Assembly (NCBI GenBank): GCA_964035575.1
Contig: OZ037856.1
Location: 1,178,001-1,242,000, forward strand
Direction: 5' to 3'
DNA length: 64,000 nucleotides
DNA from: Rhynchopus sp. YZ270_cl-10
Taxonomy: Eukaryota > Euglenozoa > Diplonemea > Diplonemida > Diplonemidae
A program made the translations under genes and the position numbers. Positions 43,479-57,000 of this stretch are shown one piece after another. The notes under the pieces were generated by a model that had not been told where the DNA came from, ran no database searches, and was given only the letters and a program-made list of their open reading frames with translations. Each line of letters opens with the position of its first letter. Positions within the stretch are counted from its first letter, which is position 1.

Positions 43479-45027
43479 GAGTGAAGAAAGCGGAGAAAGG
43501 GAGGGGGTGGGGATGGGGGGTGGGGTTTTGTGTGATATTGGGGTGTTTGGAACTGGAAAAACAAAATGTTTCAAATAAGGGGGCGGAAAGGGGGGCCGGG
43601 TTTTTTTACTTTCTGGTTTTTGATAAGGCATTCGTTGGCATCGTGCATACGGGACCGTGGGTACTGGGTACCACCTCCCAGCGAATACGGGGGGGATAGC
43701 GGAATGTACCAAGTTTTTTGAAAACAAGGCTACTGACCACAGAGAAACAGGGGAACTACAAGAAGAGGGGCAAGTGACACCTTTTGTAGTGTGGTACTTC
43801 GATTTTTTTTGGAGTGCTTTCATCCGGATGGCTGGCATCGTACGTGGGTCAGTCGGAAGTGCCTGCATTAATAACTTCACTTTTTGAGCGTTTGTGTTTG
43901 CACTCTCAACTTAAGGTGGCTAAGCAAGGCTTTGGTTCATCTTCGAAACTTTTTGCGTTCTCTTGTGCGGGTCATTCTTCGCGTCCTCCATGCCTTGTCA
44001 ATAAGAAGAGAACGGAAATACCCATGAAAATATCTTATTTGCCTCTCTTTCACTTCATTTAGCAGACAAGAACGCAACCAGGTGTGCCATTTTCCCTCCT
44101 TGACAGCTGCTTCTTGCCGTCTTAACATTTTTGCACAAAAAAATAGTGGAGTTCATCCTCGGGTGTCTACACTAATACAACCAAGTTTTCAAAAAACAAA
44201 AAAAAAACTGCATTCTCCTGTGAAAAATATACGCTGCCTTTGGCAGCGCTAACTGATGAGAGCGAATACCAAATTAAAAATACAGGGTTCCTAGCTATTC
44301 CCAAATGTCGCAGTTACAGAGCGATACACAAGGGGATTTTTTTTCTAGATGCGTCACGGGAAGCTTGCAAGATCTTCTTTTAGTGTGCTTCCTTTTTACA
44401 GCGGATCGTTTGTGTGTTTGTTTTGTTTTGTTTTTTTGCTTGCCAGGTGTTCCATAAAAACTGTCTCCGATTATTTACATGCTGCCATTACTTTGCATTT
44501 CGCACAATATGTGTTTTTTTTAACGAGCAAATGACCTTCATCCAATTGAGTTTTATTAGAACTTAATGTAGATGAAGCGAGTGGGCAGCGAGCTACGTCG
44601 TTTCTTGTGAGTCTCCCTTTTATAAAGCTAAAGTTTATTTTTCCGGTACAGCCGGTCATATACTAAGGTACACTGTCATGAGAGGGCTTTGTATTTCAAG
44701 TCAAGTTTTTCTCTCGCTTTACCTTTTGTGCTTTGCAGATGTGGTGCATGCCCTTAACCCTTGCACCGCATACTGAACTTTGCCACATCGATTGCAAACA
44801 ACCTTTTTTCCCCCTGAAAATGCTCCTTGGGTTCTTCTGGTGCTGCGTGGGCAGCTAACTGTCTCTGTCCGGGCCTTTTTGGTCTCTTTCTCTCTCTCTT
44901 TTTTCTGTCTGATTTTTCTGGAGAAATGGCTCACATGATAAAAAAACAGTCCCCAATTTATACAAGTCTTTTTTTCTAGTGTCACCCTCCACGTCCTACA
45001 CCCATCACCACGACAGGAGGAAACCCA
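43479..45027. other. Intergenic region with five short-repeat families
   Basis: In order: 'CATCCGGATGGCTGGCATCG' repeat (43815-43880), a GCACTCTCAACTT repeat (about 43885-43910), 'GGTGGCTAAGCAAGGCTTTGG' (43914-43950), 'CTACACTAATACAAC' plus A-run (44146-44195), and 'GGTACACTGTCATGAGAGGG' (44663-44702). The TSP1 gene start follows acceptor CCACGACAG (ends 45016). No further gene seen. Confidence 0.55.
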
Positions 45028-48000
45028 ATGCCGCACCAGCACCCTGTGTGGGTGTCGTGCGCATATGTCCTCTGTGCTGCAGTTGGTGTCCTTGGTGGTG
45101 CCCCACCGGTGATCGACCAGGACTGTATCATGAGTGGGTTTGGCCTGTATTCAACCTGTACAGGGACGTGCGGTGGGGGTGCTGGTACACAGTCACGTTC
45201 CCGTACGATTCTGGTGAACCCGACAGGGACAGGCGCAGCATGCCCAGCGCCTCCGTACACAGAGACCATCGCGTGCACAAACACCGCTGTGTGTCCGGTC
45301 ACACCTGCCCCACCAACGCCTGTTCCTGCGGGTGCTGTCTGTACGTACACAGGATACTCGCCGTTTGGAGTGTGTGATGCAACGTGTGGTACTGGGACGC
45401 AGACGCGGACGCGAAGTGTCATCACAAATCCGTTCGCGCCAGCCGCATGCCCAGACCCCCTGACAGACACGCAGGCGTGTGTGGGGCTTCCAGCCTGTCC
45501 AGGGCCAACCCCCGCACCGGTCGTGTCTACTGCCTGCACGTGGTCTGCATTCTCGCTGTGGTCGGGGTGCCCTGCAAACCCGCCCTGCGGGAACGTTGCT
45601 GTCGAAACACGGTCGCAGGTTGTCGTGACGAACCCGACGAATGACCCGACCTGTCTGACCATCACTGAGACGCGGAACTGTGCGGCGCCGACGTGTGCCC
45701 CTGCGACACCTGTCCCACCTGTGGTGTGCGAGGGGTACACCGGGTTCTCCCTGTGGTCGACGTGCAGCGTGACGTGCGGGACAGGGACGCAGACACGGAC
45801 ACGCACCCTGGTCTGCCCGTCGTGTGCTGGCGCTGCTCTGTGTACGGACCCTCTCACAGAGACGCAGAACTGCAACACCCAGGCGTGCAACCCGCCGCCT
45901 GTCGACTGCGTCCTGGGTGCGTGGCAGTTGGGCCTCTGCAGCATCGGCTGCTGCGTGACGCCCGGCTGCGGTGGGGGGTACCAATACCGCACGCGACCTG
46001 TGGTGACACAGCCGACGCCTGGCGGGCTGCAGTGCGACAAAAGCTCCGAGGTGGTGATGGGGTGCAACAGCCAGGACTGCATTGCTGTCGACTGCGTGGT
46101 GAGTGCATGGGGTGCGTGGGGTGCATGCGACAGGACCTGCGGCGATGTCAACGGCGCTAGGGTGCGCACACGCACTGTCACCACAGACCCTCTCTTCGGT
46201 GGGCTGGCGTGCCCGGTGCTAAGCGAAACGTCGCCGTGCAGCCCTGTCATCCCTCAATGCGACGTTGCCTGCACTTACGGCGCCTGGTCCGGCACTGCCA
46301 CTGCAGGCACCTCTGGCTGGACACCGTGCACCGTCACCTGCGGTGGAGGCACCACGTTCAGACAGCAGCAGTTCATTGCCGACCCCACAGGCCCCGCGAA
46401 CACATGCGACTTCTGTGACGGCTCGCTCGCAGGCACAACAGTCGTGCAGAACACTGGCATGGGATGGAACACAGCCAACACATACACACCAAACACACCT
46501 GGTATCTGGACCCCCCTCATGGCAGGCTGGCTCGGGGCGCAGTTCCTGAACCCAACAGGAACCTTCTGCATCCAGACGGAGGCATGCAACGCACAGGCCT
46601 GCTTGGACGTCGACTGCCTGCAGTCAGACTGGAGCACGTGGACAGAGTGTTCGCAGAAGTGCCGCTTTGCGACAACGGACATTAACGGTGTGGTCACAAT
46701 GGGCCCTGCCGGGGTCAGGATGCGCACACGCTATGTACTCATCCCTGCCGAGGGCAACGGCATTCCTTGTGGGCTGCCACAGATTGAGGAGGTGTGCAAC
46801 GACAAGCCGTGCGATGTGGACTGCCTCCCGAGCACGTGGACAGAGTGGAGTGCGTGCAGTGGGACGTGCTGGGACCAGGGTGCAGCTATACCGCGCCCTA
46901 CGCGTACGAGAACTCGCACTGCGGTTGTTGTGAAGCAGTTCAATGGGCGGGACTGTGGGCCACTGAGCGAGGATGCGTTCTGCGATGTGCCTGCATGCAA
47001 CCAGCCGTGCGTGGTCGACGACTGGACGCCATGGACACAGTGCGACAAGGTCTGCGGGGGTGGGCAGCAGGCACGCGAGCGCAAGGTCATCTTCCCCTCC
47101 ATTGTCAATGGCGTGGAGCAGCCGTGCGGCCTCCCCACACAGGAGACACGCGACTGCAACACTGTTGCCTGCAGGGCTGGCGACTGCGAGGTCGGCTCGT
47201 GGGGCATATGGGGGCCTTGCTACGACAAGAACGGGTTCGAAGTGCTCTGCGCCACTGACCTCATTCCAGGCGGCACCATGCTCCGGTCGCGCAAGGTCAC
47301 ATCCTTCCCAAGCCCCACCGGCCTGCCGTGTCCAATCCTCAACGAAACGAAGACGTGCAACACCCACACCTGTGCACGGGACTGCGTCATCGGGAACTGG
47401 ACTGAATGGTCGGCGTGCAGCCTCACCTGTGGAGGGGGCTCCACCACACGCACCCGCCAAGGGGATGTTCAGCCTCTGAACGGTGGCATCCAGTGTCCCG
47501 TGCCCATTAGTGAGACGAACCCCTGCAACACTGATGCGTGCAGCCCGAACGACTGCCAGGTGGGGGAGTGGAGTGAGTGGACTGCCTGTGGTGCAGCGTG
47601 TGGTGGTGGAGAGCAGAAGCGTACACGCGATGTTGTGAAGGCGTCGTTGATCGGGTCGCCGTGTCCTGCGCTGGAAGAGTGGCGGATGTGCAACACACAG
47701 CTGTGCCCACAGGACTGCCAGCTGGGGGGGTGGAGCGACTGGTCGCAGTGCAGCGTCGCCTGCGGTGGCGGCAAGCGCGACTCAATTGCCTTCGTGCTGC
47801 AGCCCTCTGTCGCAGGCGGCAAGGAGTGCGACCTCACGCGTCGTGAGGAGGACTGCAACACCAACGCGTGCAAGGTCGGCGAGTGCGTCACCTCTGGCTG
47901 GACCGAGTGGGACACCTGCTCGCGTCAGTGCGGCGGCGGCATCCAAGGGCGTACGAGGTCCATCTCGTCTGCCCCGACACCGCCCAATGCTTGCCCCGCT

Positions 48001-51000
48001 CTGGAAGAGGCGCGAGAGTGTAACGTCCACCCCTGCCCCTCTGACTGCATCGTGGGGGAGTGGTCCGGGTGGGATCTCTGCTCCGTCGAGTGCGGACCAG
48101 GCATCACACACAGATGGCGTCCGGTGCTGCAGAACGCAAGCGGTGCAGGCTCCCCATGCCCAACGCTGTTTGAGCTTGACAGCTGCAACAACCGTGTGTG
48201 CCCGCCTGACACCGCAGCCGACATCTGCAAGCTCAGTGCCTTTAGTGCGTGGGGTACCTGCGACGCTCCGTGTGGCGGGGGGCTGCAGGACCGCACCCGC
48301 TCTGTTGTCACGCAGTCGGGCAACGTGCCGTGCCCCACAGAGCTGAAGACGCAAAAGGACTGCAACCAGCACTCTTGCCCAACGGAGTGCTCGATGTCCG
48401 ACTGGACAGAATGGTCGCAGTGCAGCGTCCCCTGCAACGGCGGTGTGCAGATCCGCAGACGTTGGATCAACGTTGCGCCGTCTGGTGCGGACCCGTGTCC
48501 ACACGGCGACGAGAGCAGGGTGTGCAACCAGGTTGTGTGTGCGTCCGATGCGTGCAGGGTCAGCAGCTGGTCGTCGTGGGGTGCGTGCAGTGCCGGGTGT
48601 GGTGGGAATGGTGTGCAGGCGCGCACCCGCACTGTTGTGGACACAGGCGACGGTAACTGCCCGTCACTGGAGGACACAATTGCGTGCAATAGGGAGGCGT
48701 GCGACAGCGACTGCTCTGTGTCGGACTGGCAGACGTGGTCGCTGTGTTCTGCCACCTGTGGCGGGGGCACGCAGACACGCATACGTTGGGTTATCCGCGA
48801 CAGACTTGGACGGGGCAAGGTGTGCCCGGTGCTGATACAGCGCCGCGCCTGTAACGAAGACGTCGCGTGTCTCTCAGGCACATGCTCTGCTGGTGTCTGG
48901 CAGGATTGGACCACCTGCACGAGCGGCTGCAACAGTGGCTCCCAAACACGCACGCGGACCCTCCCCACGGACGGCTCCTGCCCCACAGAGGTGACCGACG
49001 AGACACGCCTCTGCAACCTTGCCTCCTGCGGTGGGACCGGACCCACACCTGTGCCAGGTGCACCTGATGTGCGGTCTGCCTCGGTTCTCCTCCCCCTGGG
49101 GGTCGCAGCACTGTGCTCCGAGCTAAACCTCGAAGGGGCACTGTCCACTGTGCGTGCAGGAGACGATATTGTGTGGACCACCACCAGCTCCAGTATGAGC
49201 CTGCAGCAGGCCTTAGGTGCGTTGCAAGGCAAGCTGAGCGGTGTACTGAACCTGCCCGAGGTGCTGCGCAACGACGGCGAAGGTACGTACGTCATCTGCT
49301 TGCAGGTTGGTGTGAGCGAGCCGGCCTGCGAGGCTGCGGGCATCATTGAGTCAACGCATGATATTCAGGCTGTTATGGAGGGTGGCCCGAAGCGGACTGT
49401 GATGTCTTCAAGTGCCGTGCATCTTCATGTATACGCGAAGTGGCACCGCTGCTTTGACTCAACCGGGAGCAGCACAGACCTGCCGAGCTACCTCACGTTT
49501 TCATGGAAGGGTCTGCCCACCTCTACTTTGGCGGGTTTCAGCGGGCAGAGCAAGGAGCTGACGCACCCTTCATTGCACCTTCCTGCGGGGTCGCTGCCTG
49601 TGGGGGAGCACCTGCTGCGGTGTGAGGTGTGTGCGGAGGACACTTCTGGGAGTGGGGTGGTGCCGTGCAAGACTGCACTTGCGGAGGTCATCGTGTCGAC
49701 ACCGCCGCTTGTTGCAGGGCTTGCAAGGAACAACGGCACGATCTCTGCAGAGGAGGTTGCAGCAGGCTTCTCCCTCGACGCGTCCTCCAGCTACGACCCA
49801 GCCGCACTCTCGGGCACCTTCGAATATGCATGGACGTGCACACAGTTAAGCCTAGGTGCGGGGTGTCCACCCGAGTACCCCACAGGGTATCTCCCCTCTC
49901 CACAGTACAAGCTCCCAACCAGCCTGCTCGCAGGGCAGTACATCTTTGGTGTGAGTGTCCGTAAAGGCCTGCGTGTCTCTGCTGCGCAAGAGATTGCACT
50001 CACCGTGATCGCGCAGGGTGAAGCCGCCGTGGCGCTCATCATCCAATGCAACGACAAAGGTGTGATAGGTGCATGTCGCGATGCTGCTGCGTTCGACCCA
50101 ACAAAGAAGCTCTCGCTGTACGCAACGACGTCTGCCCAAGGCTCGCTTGAATACAGCTGGAAGGTGCGTGAGCTGCCGACACTGAGCATCCTCGTCGACG
50201 ACTCGGAGCGCTACGCAGTCATCCCCGCAGGCACATTTGCGCTCGGCAAGACGTACAACATCGTGCTCAGCGCGACCACGCTCACCACGACAGGCGAGAC
50301 CACCCTCGTGGTCACCACCGTTGCTGCCCCCATTGCGTATGTCGTCCCCCCTCTCAAACACAACCATGCCCCTCCCACAGTGGTACCTGCGAAGTGTCGC
50401 CGAAACAAGGCGAAGAGATGAACACACTGTTCTCCATATCCTGCAGCGATTGGCAGTGTCCAGATGGGTCGCTGGTATGTTCCCTTGCTTTTAAAAGGAC
50501 CCAACACGATACTCAGACTCTTGCTAACTCTCCCCAACCCCTCCCCCTAACACAAATCCCCACAGCCTTCGTACCGCTTTGAGGTGGCGGGCATGGGTTC
50601 GCTTGGTGCAGGTTTCCACTACTTGCCGTATCTGAACGATGTCATGCTGCTGTCGACTGAGTCGAACGCAGTGAAGATTATTACGAAGATCCGCTGCAAC
50701 ACTGCGACGCTTGAGTACTCCTCTGACACAATGACGGCGACTGTGCTGAACACCGCGAAGCCTGACCTGACGATGCTCTTCAGCAAGCTCTATGCCGCTG
50801 TGGCCCAGGGGCGCATGATGGACTCTCTACGGTTCATGAACCTAGCAGGGTCGCAGCAGTCTTTGGACTCCATCTTCTCTGCACAGAACCTCACCGACAC
50901 ATACCTCTCCCTCCGCCAGGCGCCAGACACCGCTGCAGAGATCGACGATTTGGTGCACACAGCAAGCCTCCTTGCACGGCGCTTTGGCGCAGTCTCCACC

Positions 51001-52268
51001 GACAGCGTCATCGCATCACTCAACAACGTCTTCGCCATCACAAACAAGATCCGCAGCACCTTGCAGACACCCGACAGAACAGACGACCTAGGCAACATCG
51101 CGCTTGAGACCGATCAACGCATCCTAGACCTGGTCCAGGCCAGCCTTGACAAAGGCGTTGCCGATGGGAGAAGCGACGTCCTCACCACAGTACGAGGTAT
51201 GCACTAACCCATAACCCCCGCCCCCATACCGACTATTAAAATTCCCCACAAATGGTTTATTTACCCGAAAAAAATACTTCAAACAACGTCTTCTTACTAA
51301 AGGAATCTAAAAAACTCTTTTCATCAGGTGTCGTCGACGGCCTGCTCGATGTGCTTTCCCACCGTGCCTCCCCAGGGGAGGCTCGCACTGAGGTGGCCAC
51401 TTCTGAAATGGGGCTCTCGGTGTTTCAGTTAATCCAACGCCAGGGAGAGGGCACGCCACTTGCCCCATTCAGCCTTGGGTGGAACGTCGTTGTACCATAC
51501 GGCTTTAGCTCCGGTGGAAACGCTTTGAACGGCTACACCATCAAGACCGCGCTGTTCAAAAACTTTCCGTACCTCACCGAAGGCGGGGTTGCTACGTGGA
51601 GCATTTCTGTTGACGTCTTCGATTTGAATATGCAAGACAAGATCAGCACCTTTGGTACCGGGACACCTATCCGCATTACCACGCCCATTCAAGAAATTGT
51701 TGCAAACGATGCCGCTTTGCAACCCGCATATTTCGATGAGCTCGACAAAACCTGGAAAACAGATGGCATGACTTTGGTAAGCACAACAGTGGATGCGGCT
51801 GCGGGAAGAAGGGTGATGGAGTTTGACGCGCTGCATACTACGTTCTTTGCAGGGCGTTTAGGGGCAGGTCCTGGGGAGGTAGAAGGGGCTGACGATGACA
51901 GCACGTCAACAACGTTGATATGGGTGGCATTGCTGTGTGTGGTGTTGTTTTGTTGTTCGATTCTCGCTGCGGCGTTGCTCCTACGCAGACGTCAGCGTAA
52001 ACGCAAAATCGCCGAAGCAGAACGCAAAGAAGAAGAACTCGCAGAACAAAAAGCCTCCACTTTCGCAGAACCGCCCCCAGACACCATCACCCACAACCCC
52101 ATCCCCAGGGCCTTCCCCACGAAGGACCCTGACATTTCATCAGAAGAAGGTGCCACCCCAGAAGCCTCTTCACGCAGCGAAGCGGCTTTGGTCAGAGCAG
52201 AAAGTTCCGCCTTATCGCTCAGTCCCGGAAACGTCCCGGCCAGGGTGATTGATGTAGGGGATGAATAA
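45028..52268 (+). CDS. Receptor-like protein: 21 TSP1 repeats, REJ-like region, one membrane span (2324 aa, four exons)
   Basis: Exons 45028-50336, 50381-50474, 50566-51196 and 51328-52268; the three introns (44, 91 and 131 nt) all have GTATGT/C donors and CAG acceptors. The joins restore one frame, for example ...VAAPIA|GTCEVSPKQGEE. Signal peptide 1-24. Residues about 34-1335 are 21 thrombospondin type-1 repeats with the W-x-x-W / CSxxCGGG / R-x-R / six-Cys pattern, e.g. DWTEWSQCSVPCNGG; the first seven and number 11 are irregular. Residues about 1350-2190 resemble the REJ region of polycystin-1/sperm receptors (DASSSYDPA, YAWTC, GTCEVSPKQG, FSISCSDW). One membrane helix at about 2206-2228 is followed by RRRQRKRK and a 95-residue acidic/Ser tail. 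Expected: cell-surface adhesion or recognition. The large antisense open frames here are shadows of the GC-rich repeats. Confidence 0.87.
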
Positions 52269-54024
52269 TTTGTGGATTTTTTGGATTTTTTATCACTCAT
52301 AGAAAAAGAGTGGTGGGTTAGGGAAGGGGAAGGGAGATCGGGGTGGGTTTAAAAGATAGAATTCCTTTTTTTTTGTATCAACCATGTGTATGCATGTGGT
52401 GAGACACAAAATCAACTTTCAAGTTTTTTTTTCGAGTCTATGTTCAAAGTTCTTAGTTTATCTATCTCTGCTTTAAAAAAAAATTCCTAGAGACATTCGA
52501 ACTGTCTCTCGCAGAGATTTTTGTGTAGAAGAAATAGCCACTTTTTTGTGTGACATTTCTTTTTTTTTTGTTAGAAAGCCCATTTGGTCTTTTGTTTTTT
52601 TGTTAAAACTGGGGGAATGGGTTCTGGTCTTCTTCCCTTTTTGTGTTATGTGTCGCATCACTTCGCTTGAATTTAGTGCTTTCCTTTCGTGGGTTCCGCC
52701 AAGGAGATAGGGGGGTTGTGGGTCTATAGTACCACGAACAACTAACTGCCGATACGGCTATCTTCAGCTGTGTCTGAGGATTCGGTTCATCTGATAAGCT
52801 GCTCTTTCTTTTGCTTACTAGTAACTCGGGTACATTTTTAGCACCCTCTTTACCTTCTTTTCGTCAGAAAATAATGTATATGAAACAATTCTTAACTCAT
52901 TTCACCGAATGAGTGTTTCCCCCCCAGTGGCTGTTTGTAGAGATGAGGTTCCTTTCAGATGTGTGCACGAGAGGCATCTTAGAAGTTTTTTTTTTTTGTT
53001 CCCTCAAAAGTTTTTCTCTTTTTTTTCCAACGTCACTTTTTTCCTACATTGCAGCCACCCTCTTTGTTTGAGAAGAATTTTTTTCCACTCCAATTTGTTA
53101 ACATCACTGTTTGTTTGGGCCGAAATTCTAATCATAAACACTCGCCCCTCGTCAGCAACTTATGGGGGGGTAGTCTCACCACGTCTTCTCTATTTTTGAC
53201 TGCTACCAGGGTTACTGACAGTTTCCTTGTCATATAACTCCCAGGTGCAACACTCGGGGGTCGATAACCCTGCATCCTGCGTCCCAGAAGCGTTTTGCAC
53301 TACGTTTTTTGTTTGAAAATTGATACGTTAAAACCATATAGGTTCTCCCCCCGCGCCCCACTGCGGGCCACATAGGTGCAACCCAGCACAACACAACTCT
53401 CGTATACGACTTCCTTTCCCAAAAGAATCTTCTCATGAATAGTTTTTTTTATGTTCTCCCTCTAGCAATTTTGTTCTTCTGAGATGTGTGTTTTGCATCC
53501 ATCTTTTGAAAAAAGTGTTTTTTTTTTTGTCTCTCTTTTTCCGGTCCTACTTTCATTCGTTCAGTTGTCCTATCGTATGTTGGAGGTTCTTTTATCTTGA
53601 CCTCTTAGAGAAAAAAAGGGCGATTATTTTTCATTTCCCTCACATCTCCTTCCCCTTCCCACCATTTGAGGCACACTTCTACAAGAACTTTTCCCATTTT
53701 TTGTCAACCTGAGATGTGTTTTTCAACACTTCATTTGGGGGGGTAGTAATCTGCTTCCAACACTTTCACCCACTACAAATTCATTTACAAGCATATTAGG
53801 TGTAAACCTCAAAATCGATGTAGGGCTTGCATGGTTAGATGTCCACCCCCCTCGGTACACCCGGTCACACCAACGGTGCACTGTCACGAGCGGGCTTTGC
53901 ATTTCAAAGTCATCTTTACATCCACAGCATTTCATCAAATCCACTTATCACACCCCCAAAACCTCTTCACCACAGGCCACCAAAGGGGGGAGAAGGGGGG
54001 TAACCACCTCCCCCTTCTACTACC
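52269..54024. other. Intergenic region with dispersed repeats
   Basis: A GGTTCATCTGATAAGCTG-type repeat (about 52770-52800), a diverged copy of the 62-bp repeat (52828-52888), GCATCCTGCGTCCCAGAAGC (about 53268-53310), and a long copy of the 'GGTGCACTGTCACGAGCGGG' repeat (53817-53912). The acceptor CTTCACCACAG ends at 53975, 49 nt before the next ATG. Confidence 0.55.
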
Positions 54025-57000
54025 ATGCCGGGGAAGAAGAAAGCAAACCCGCAGAGTGTGCTGGACAGCATGACGGGCCCGAAGAAGAAGAAGTCGCCTG
54101 CGGTCGACCCGCTGGCAGGGTTCAAGGGGAAGAAGAAGAAGGCATTGCAGGCCAATGCGGGTGCCTCCTTCGGGAACAGTACTGGAGACACTACAGGGTC
54201 GTTTAGAAACGATCCGTTTAACGTATCCAGAAGCGGCTCTGTTGCCTCCACTGCCATGATGGTGTCCACTGTGAAAAAACGCAAGAAGAAGAACCCTGTA
54301 TCAACGCAAGACTTTACCTCGGCTTCGAATGCCCCTGTTGCCCCTGGTATCACATTTGGATCTCCATTGGGATCTCCTGGCACGCTTGGTGGGTTTGATG
54401 CGAACAACTCTCGCCCTTCGACGTCGGAATCTGCTACAAAAGGAAGAATCAAGAAAAAGCACTCCCTCCCTAGCATGGACTCCTTCAAGTCGCTGCCATC
54501 AAGCGAGGGGAGGGGGTCTCCTGGGCCACTAACATTTGATGAGGGCGCGCCTTCGCCAGAGAGACGAAACTCCGTCGGATCGACGTACAACCCTTCAAGA
54601 AAGAAGCGTCCGCAACACAAAGGCGCGTTAACCTGCGACTCTGCTGCAGTGATCCAACGCATGCGGGACAATGAGGTGCTCACCCTGGAAAGTCTGTTTG
54701 ACCAAGACAGCCAGCTGTCCAGCCCTATGGTGCTTGCTTATGTAATGAAAGACAACTTCGCGCTTCTTTCTGTTCTCGTCATGAACCTTTTTAAAGTAAA
54801 GAATATGAAGCGGAATATCACAGAGGCAACGGTCTCTCATTTGTCTTTATCATATGATATTGCGCTTCCAGAGCAGTATCAGAAAGGGGATGTGCCGGCG
54901 CAGGTTGTGTGTGAAGTGGTGCAGAGTCTTCCGATGGCGCGTCTCGAGCTTTTTGTGTCGGACTCATTTAACCTTGCAGGGATGAGAGTGCAGAACTCTG
55001 TCATTTCTAAGCCGGTCTTTGCGTCGTATCTCCTTAGGTACAACCTTGGGGTGGTTTGGGATGAGATGATAGCAACCAGATCTATCGTGATGTCTGAAAT
55101 ACATTCCCGTCAGGCCATCACTGAAGAAGAAGACGGCGGCCACGAAACACCGCACACCCACCTCACCTTTTATCTGAACATCATCAAACCCAACCTCGCT
55201 GCCGCTAAGGTGCAACGCTGCTGGAAATGCCGTTCCGCAAGAAAAGAAATTCAACGCCGTGTCTTCATGAGGAAACACCGTGTCTGCGCAGACGCAGACG
55301 ACCCGATGGAGGACGATGAAGAGGACGAAGCCTTCAGGAAGACCTGGAAGACAACCAGAGGCCCCGACCAAGGGAAGGAGGTTGCGGAGAAGGTGGAGAT
55401 GATACAGTGGCTGACACCCGACAACATCATGCAGCTGTGTGTGGAGTCAACCTATTTGCTCTGCTCCATGATGTGCAAAATGCTGGACATCCCTTCACCT
55501 TTATCACATCTCGAAAACCGCCATGTTCTCTGGGTGACCCGCGCCTACGGGGTTGTCCCTGAAGGGAACGTCACGCTGCACACCGTATGCCAACAGGTAA
55601 AGGCAAAGCGTGACAACATCATGTCTGTTATCGATGATGCACTGCGTCTCGCATCGCTTGAGAAGCTCTACAACGGAATGGACTCAACGACATTTCTACG
55701 TCTTCTGGTCTTCTTCGAATGTACTCACTCCTTGGGGCAAGAGTTAAACCACTTTGGGCTCCCTTCGGACCCGCTGTTGACGGGAGTGTTCAATTTGCTT
55801 GCTAGAGTGCACATGGAGGAAGCTGGTCGCGACAGCATTGTTTCCGAGTATGAGTTGGCGATGTCCACCTTTAAGGAGCGTTCCCGCGAGTATATCACGC
55901 TCAGGAAGAATGCAATCAAGGCGCAGATTAAGATTCAAAACGCGCAGTCGTCGCATTCATCAAGGCCGTTGACGGATTTTAAGACAGATAAGGATTTGAT
56001 GTTGTACGGCGCGCCGTCGGATTATGAGAAGGTAATATTTTGCCAGTCGTTGTGTCGTTCGCATCTTGCGAGGAAGCATTTCAAGAGAACGTTGGCGATG
56101 TTTTCTTCTGCGAAGAAGATCCAGAAGTACTGGAAGATATTCTCTGTGCGGAGGCGGTTTCAGCGTGCGTTGGATGTATTTGACGAGAGACGGCAGAAGG
56201 CGATACTGCTGCTGCAGCGGCATGCACGGATGTGGCTGTCCATGCGTCGCTTTAGAAGGGACCGCTGTTCGGTTGTGCGCATACAAAACATCGGGCGTGG
56301 CTGCATCTCTCGTCGCAAGATCGGGCAGTACGTCACCTCCTGCGTCACCCTGCAACGTCTCGGCCGCTCTCACATAGCAAAGGACGGCCTCCGTATCTCC
56401 TATCTCTCTTACAGGGCAATACGCATCCAAAACCTTTGGCGGCAAATGAAAGCAAAGCGTGCCTTCGAAGAAGCGCGTATCAGACTCCGCTCGCTTGCAA
56501 CCATCCAGCGGGTCGCAAAGGGTGGTCTCGGGAGGTCTCGTCTGAGGCATCAGATCTCTGCGGAGGTGATTCAGAGAATAGGAAAAGGGATGTCTGCACG
56601 GTTGCGGGCCAGAGAGCAGAAGGAGAGGCCGCAGCTGGCGGCGCGGACGATACAGAAGCAGTGGCGGATTGCGAAGAGCAGAGAGCTGTTGAAGGAGACG
56701 CAGGCCTGTTCGAAGCAGAACAACGCTGCGTTGAGCATCCAGCAGATGTTTCGTAATAAGAAGGCGCAGGAGAGAGTGCTTGAGAGGAAGGAGGAGGTGC
56801 GCAGGGAGAAGGCTGCGGTGAAGATCCAGTGTATGCAACGGCGTGGTATTGCCTTGAAGCGGTTGGAGCAGCAGAGGACGTTGCGTTGGAGGTCGCAGTG
56901 TGCGACGCTCATCCAGCAGTATGCGAGGGTGCTGTGGTCGAAGAAGGTGGCCCTCGGGCAGCACGACCTGCTCATGGCAAAGAAGTACTTCGACTCACGC

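Noticed and set aside
44982-49346. Long antisense open frames (up to 473 aa) under the TSP1 gene
   Set aside because: They mirror the GC-rich, repeated TSP1 codons, have skewed composition and change frame with the repeats.
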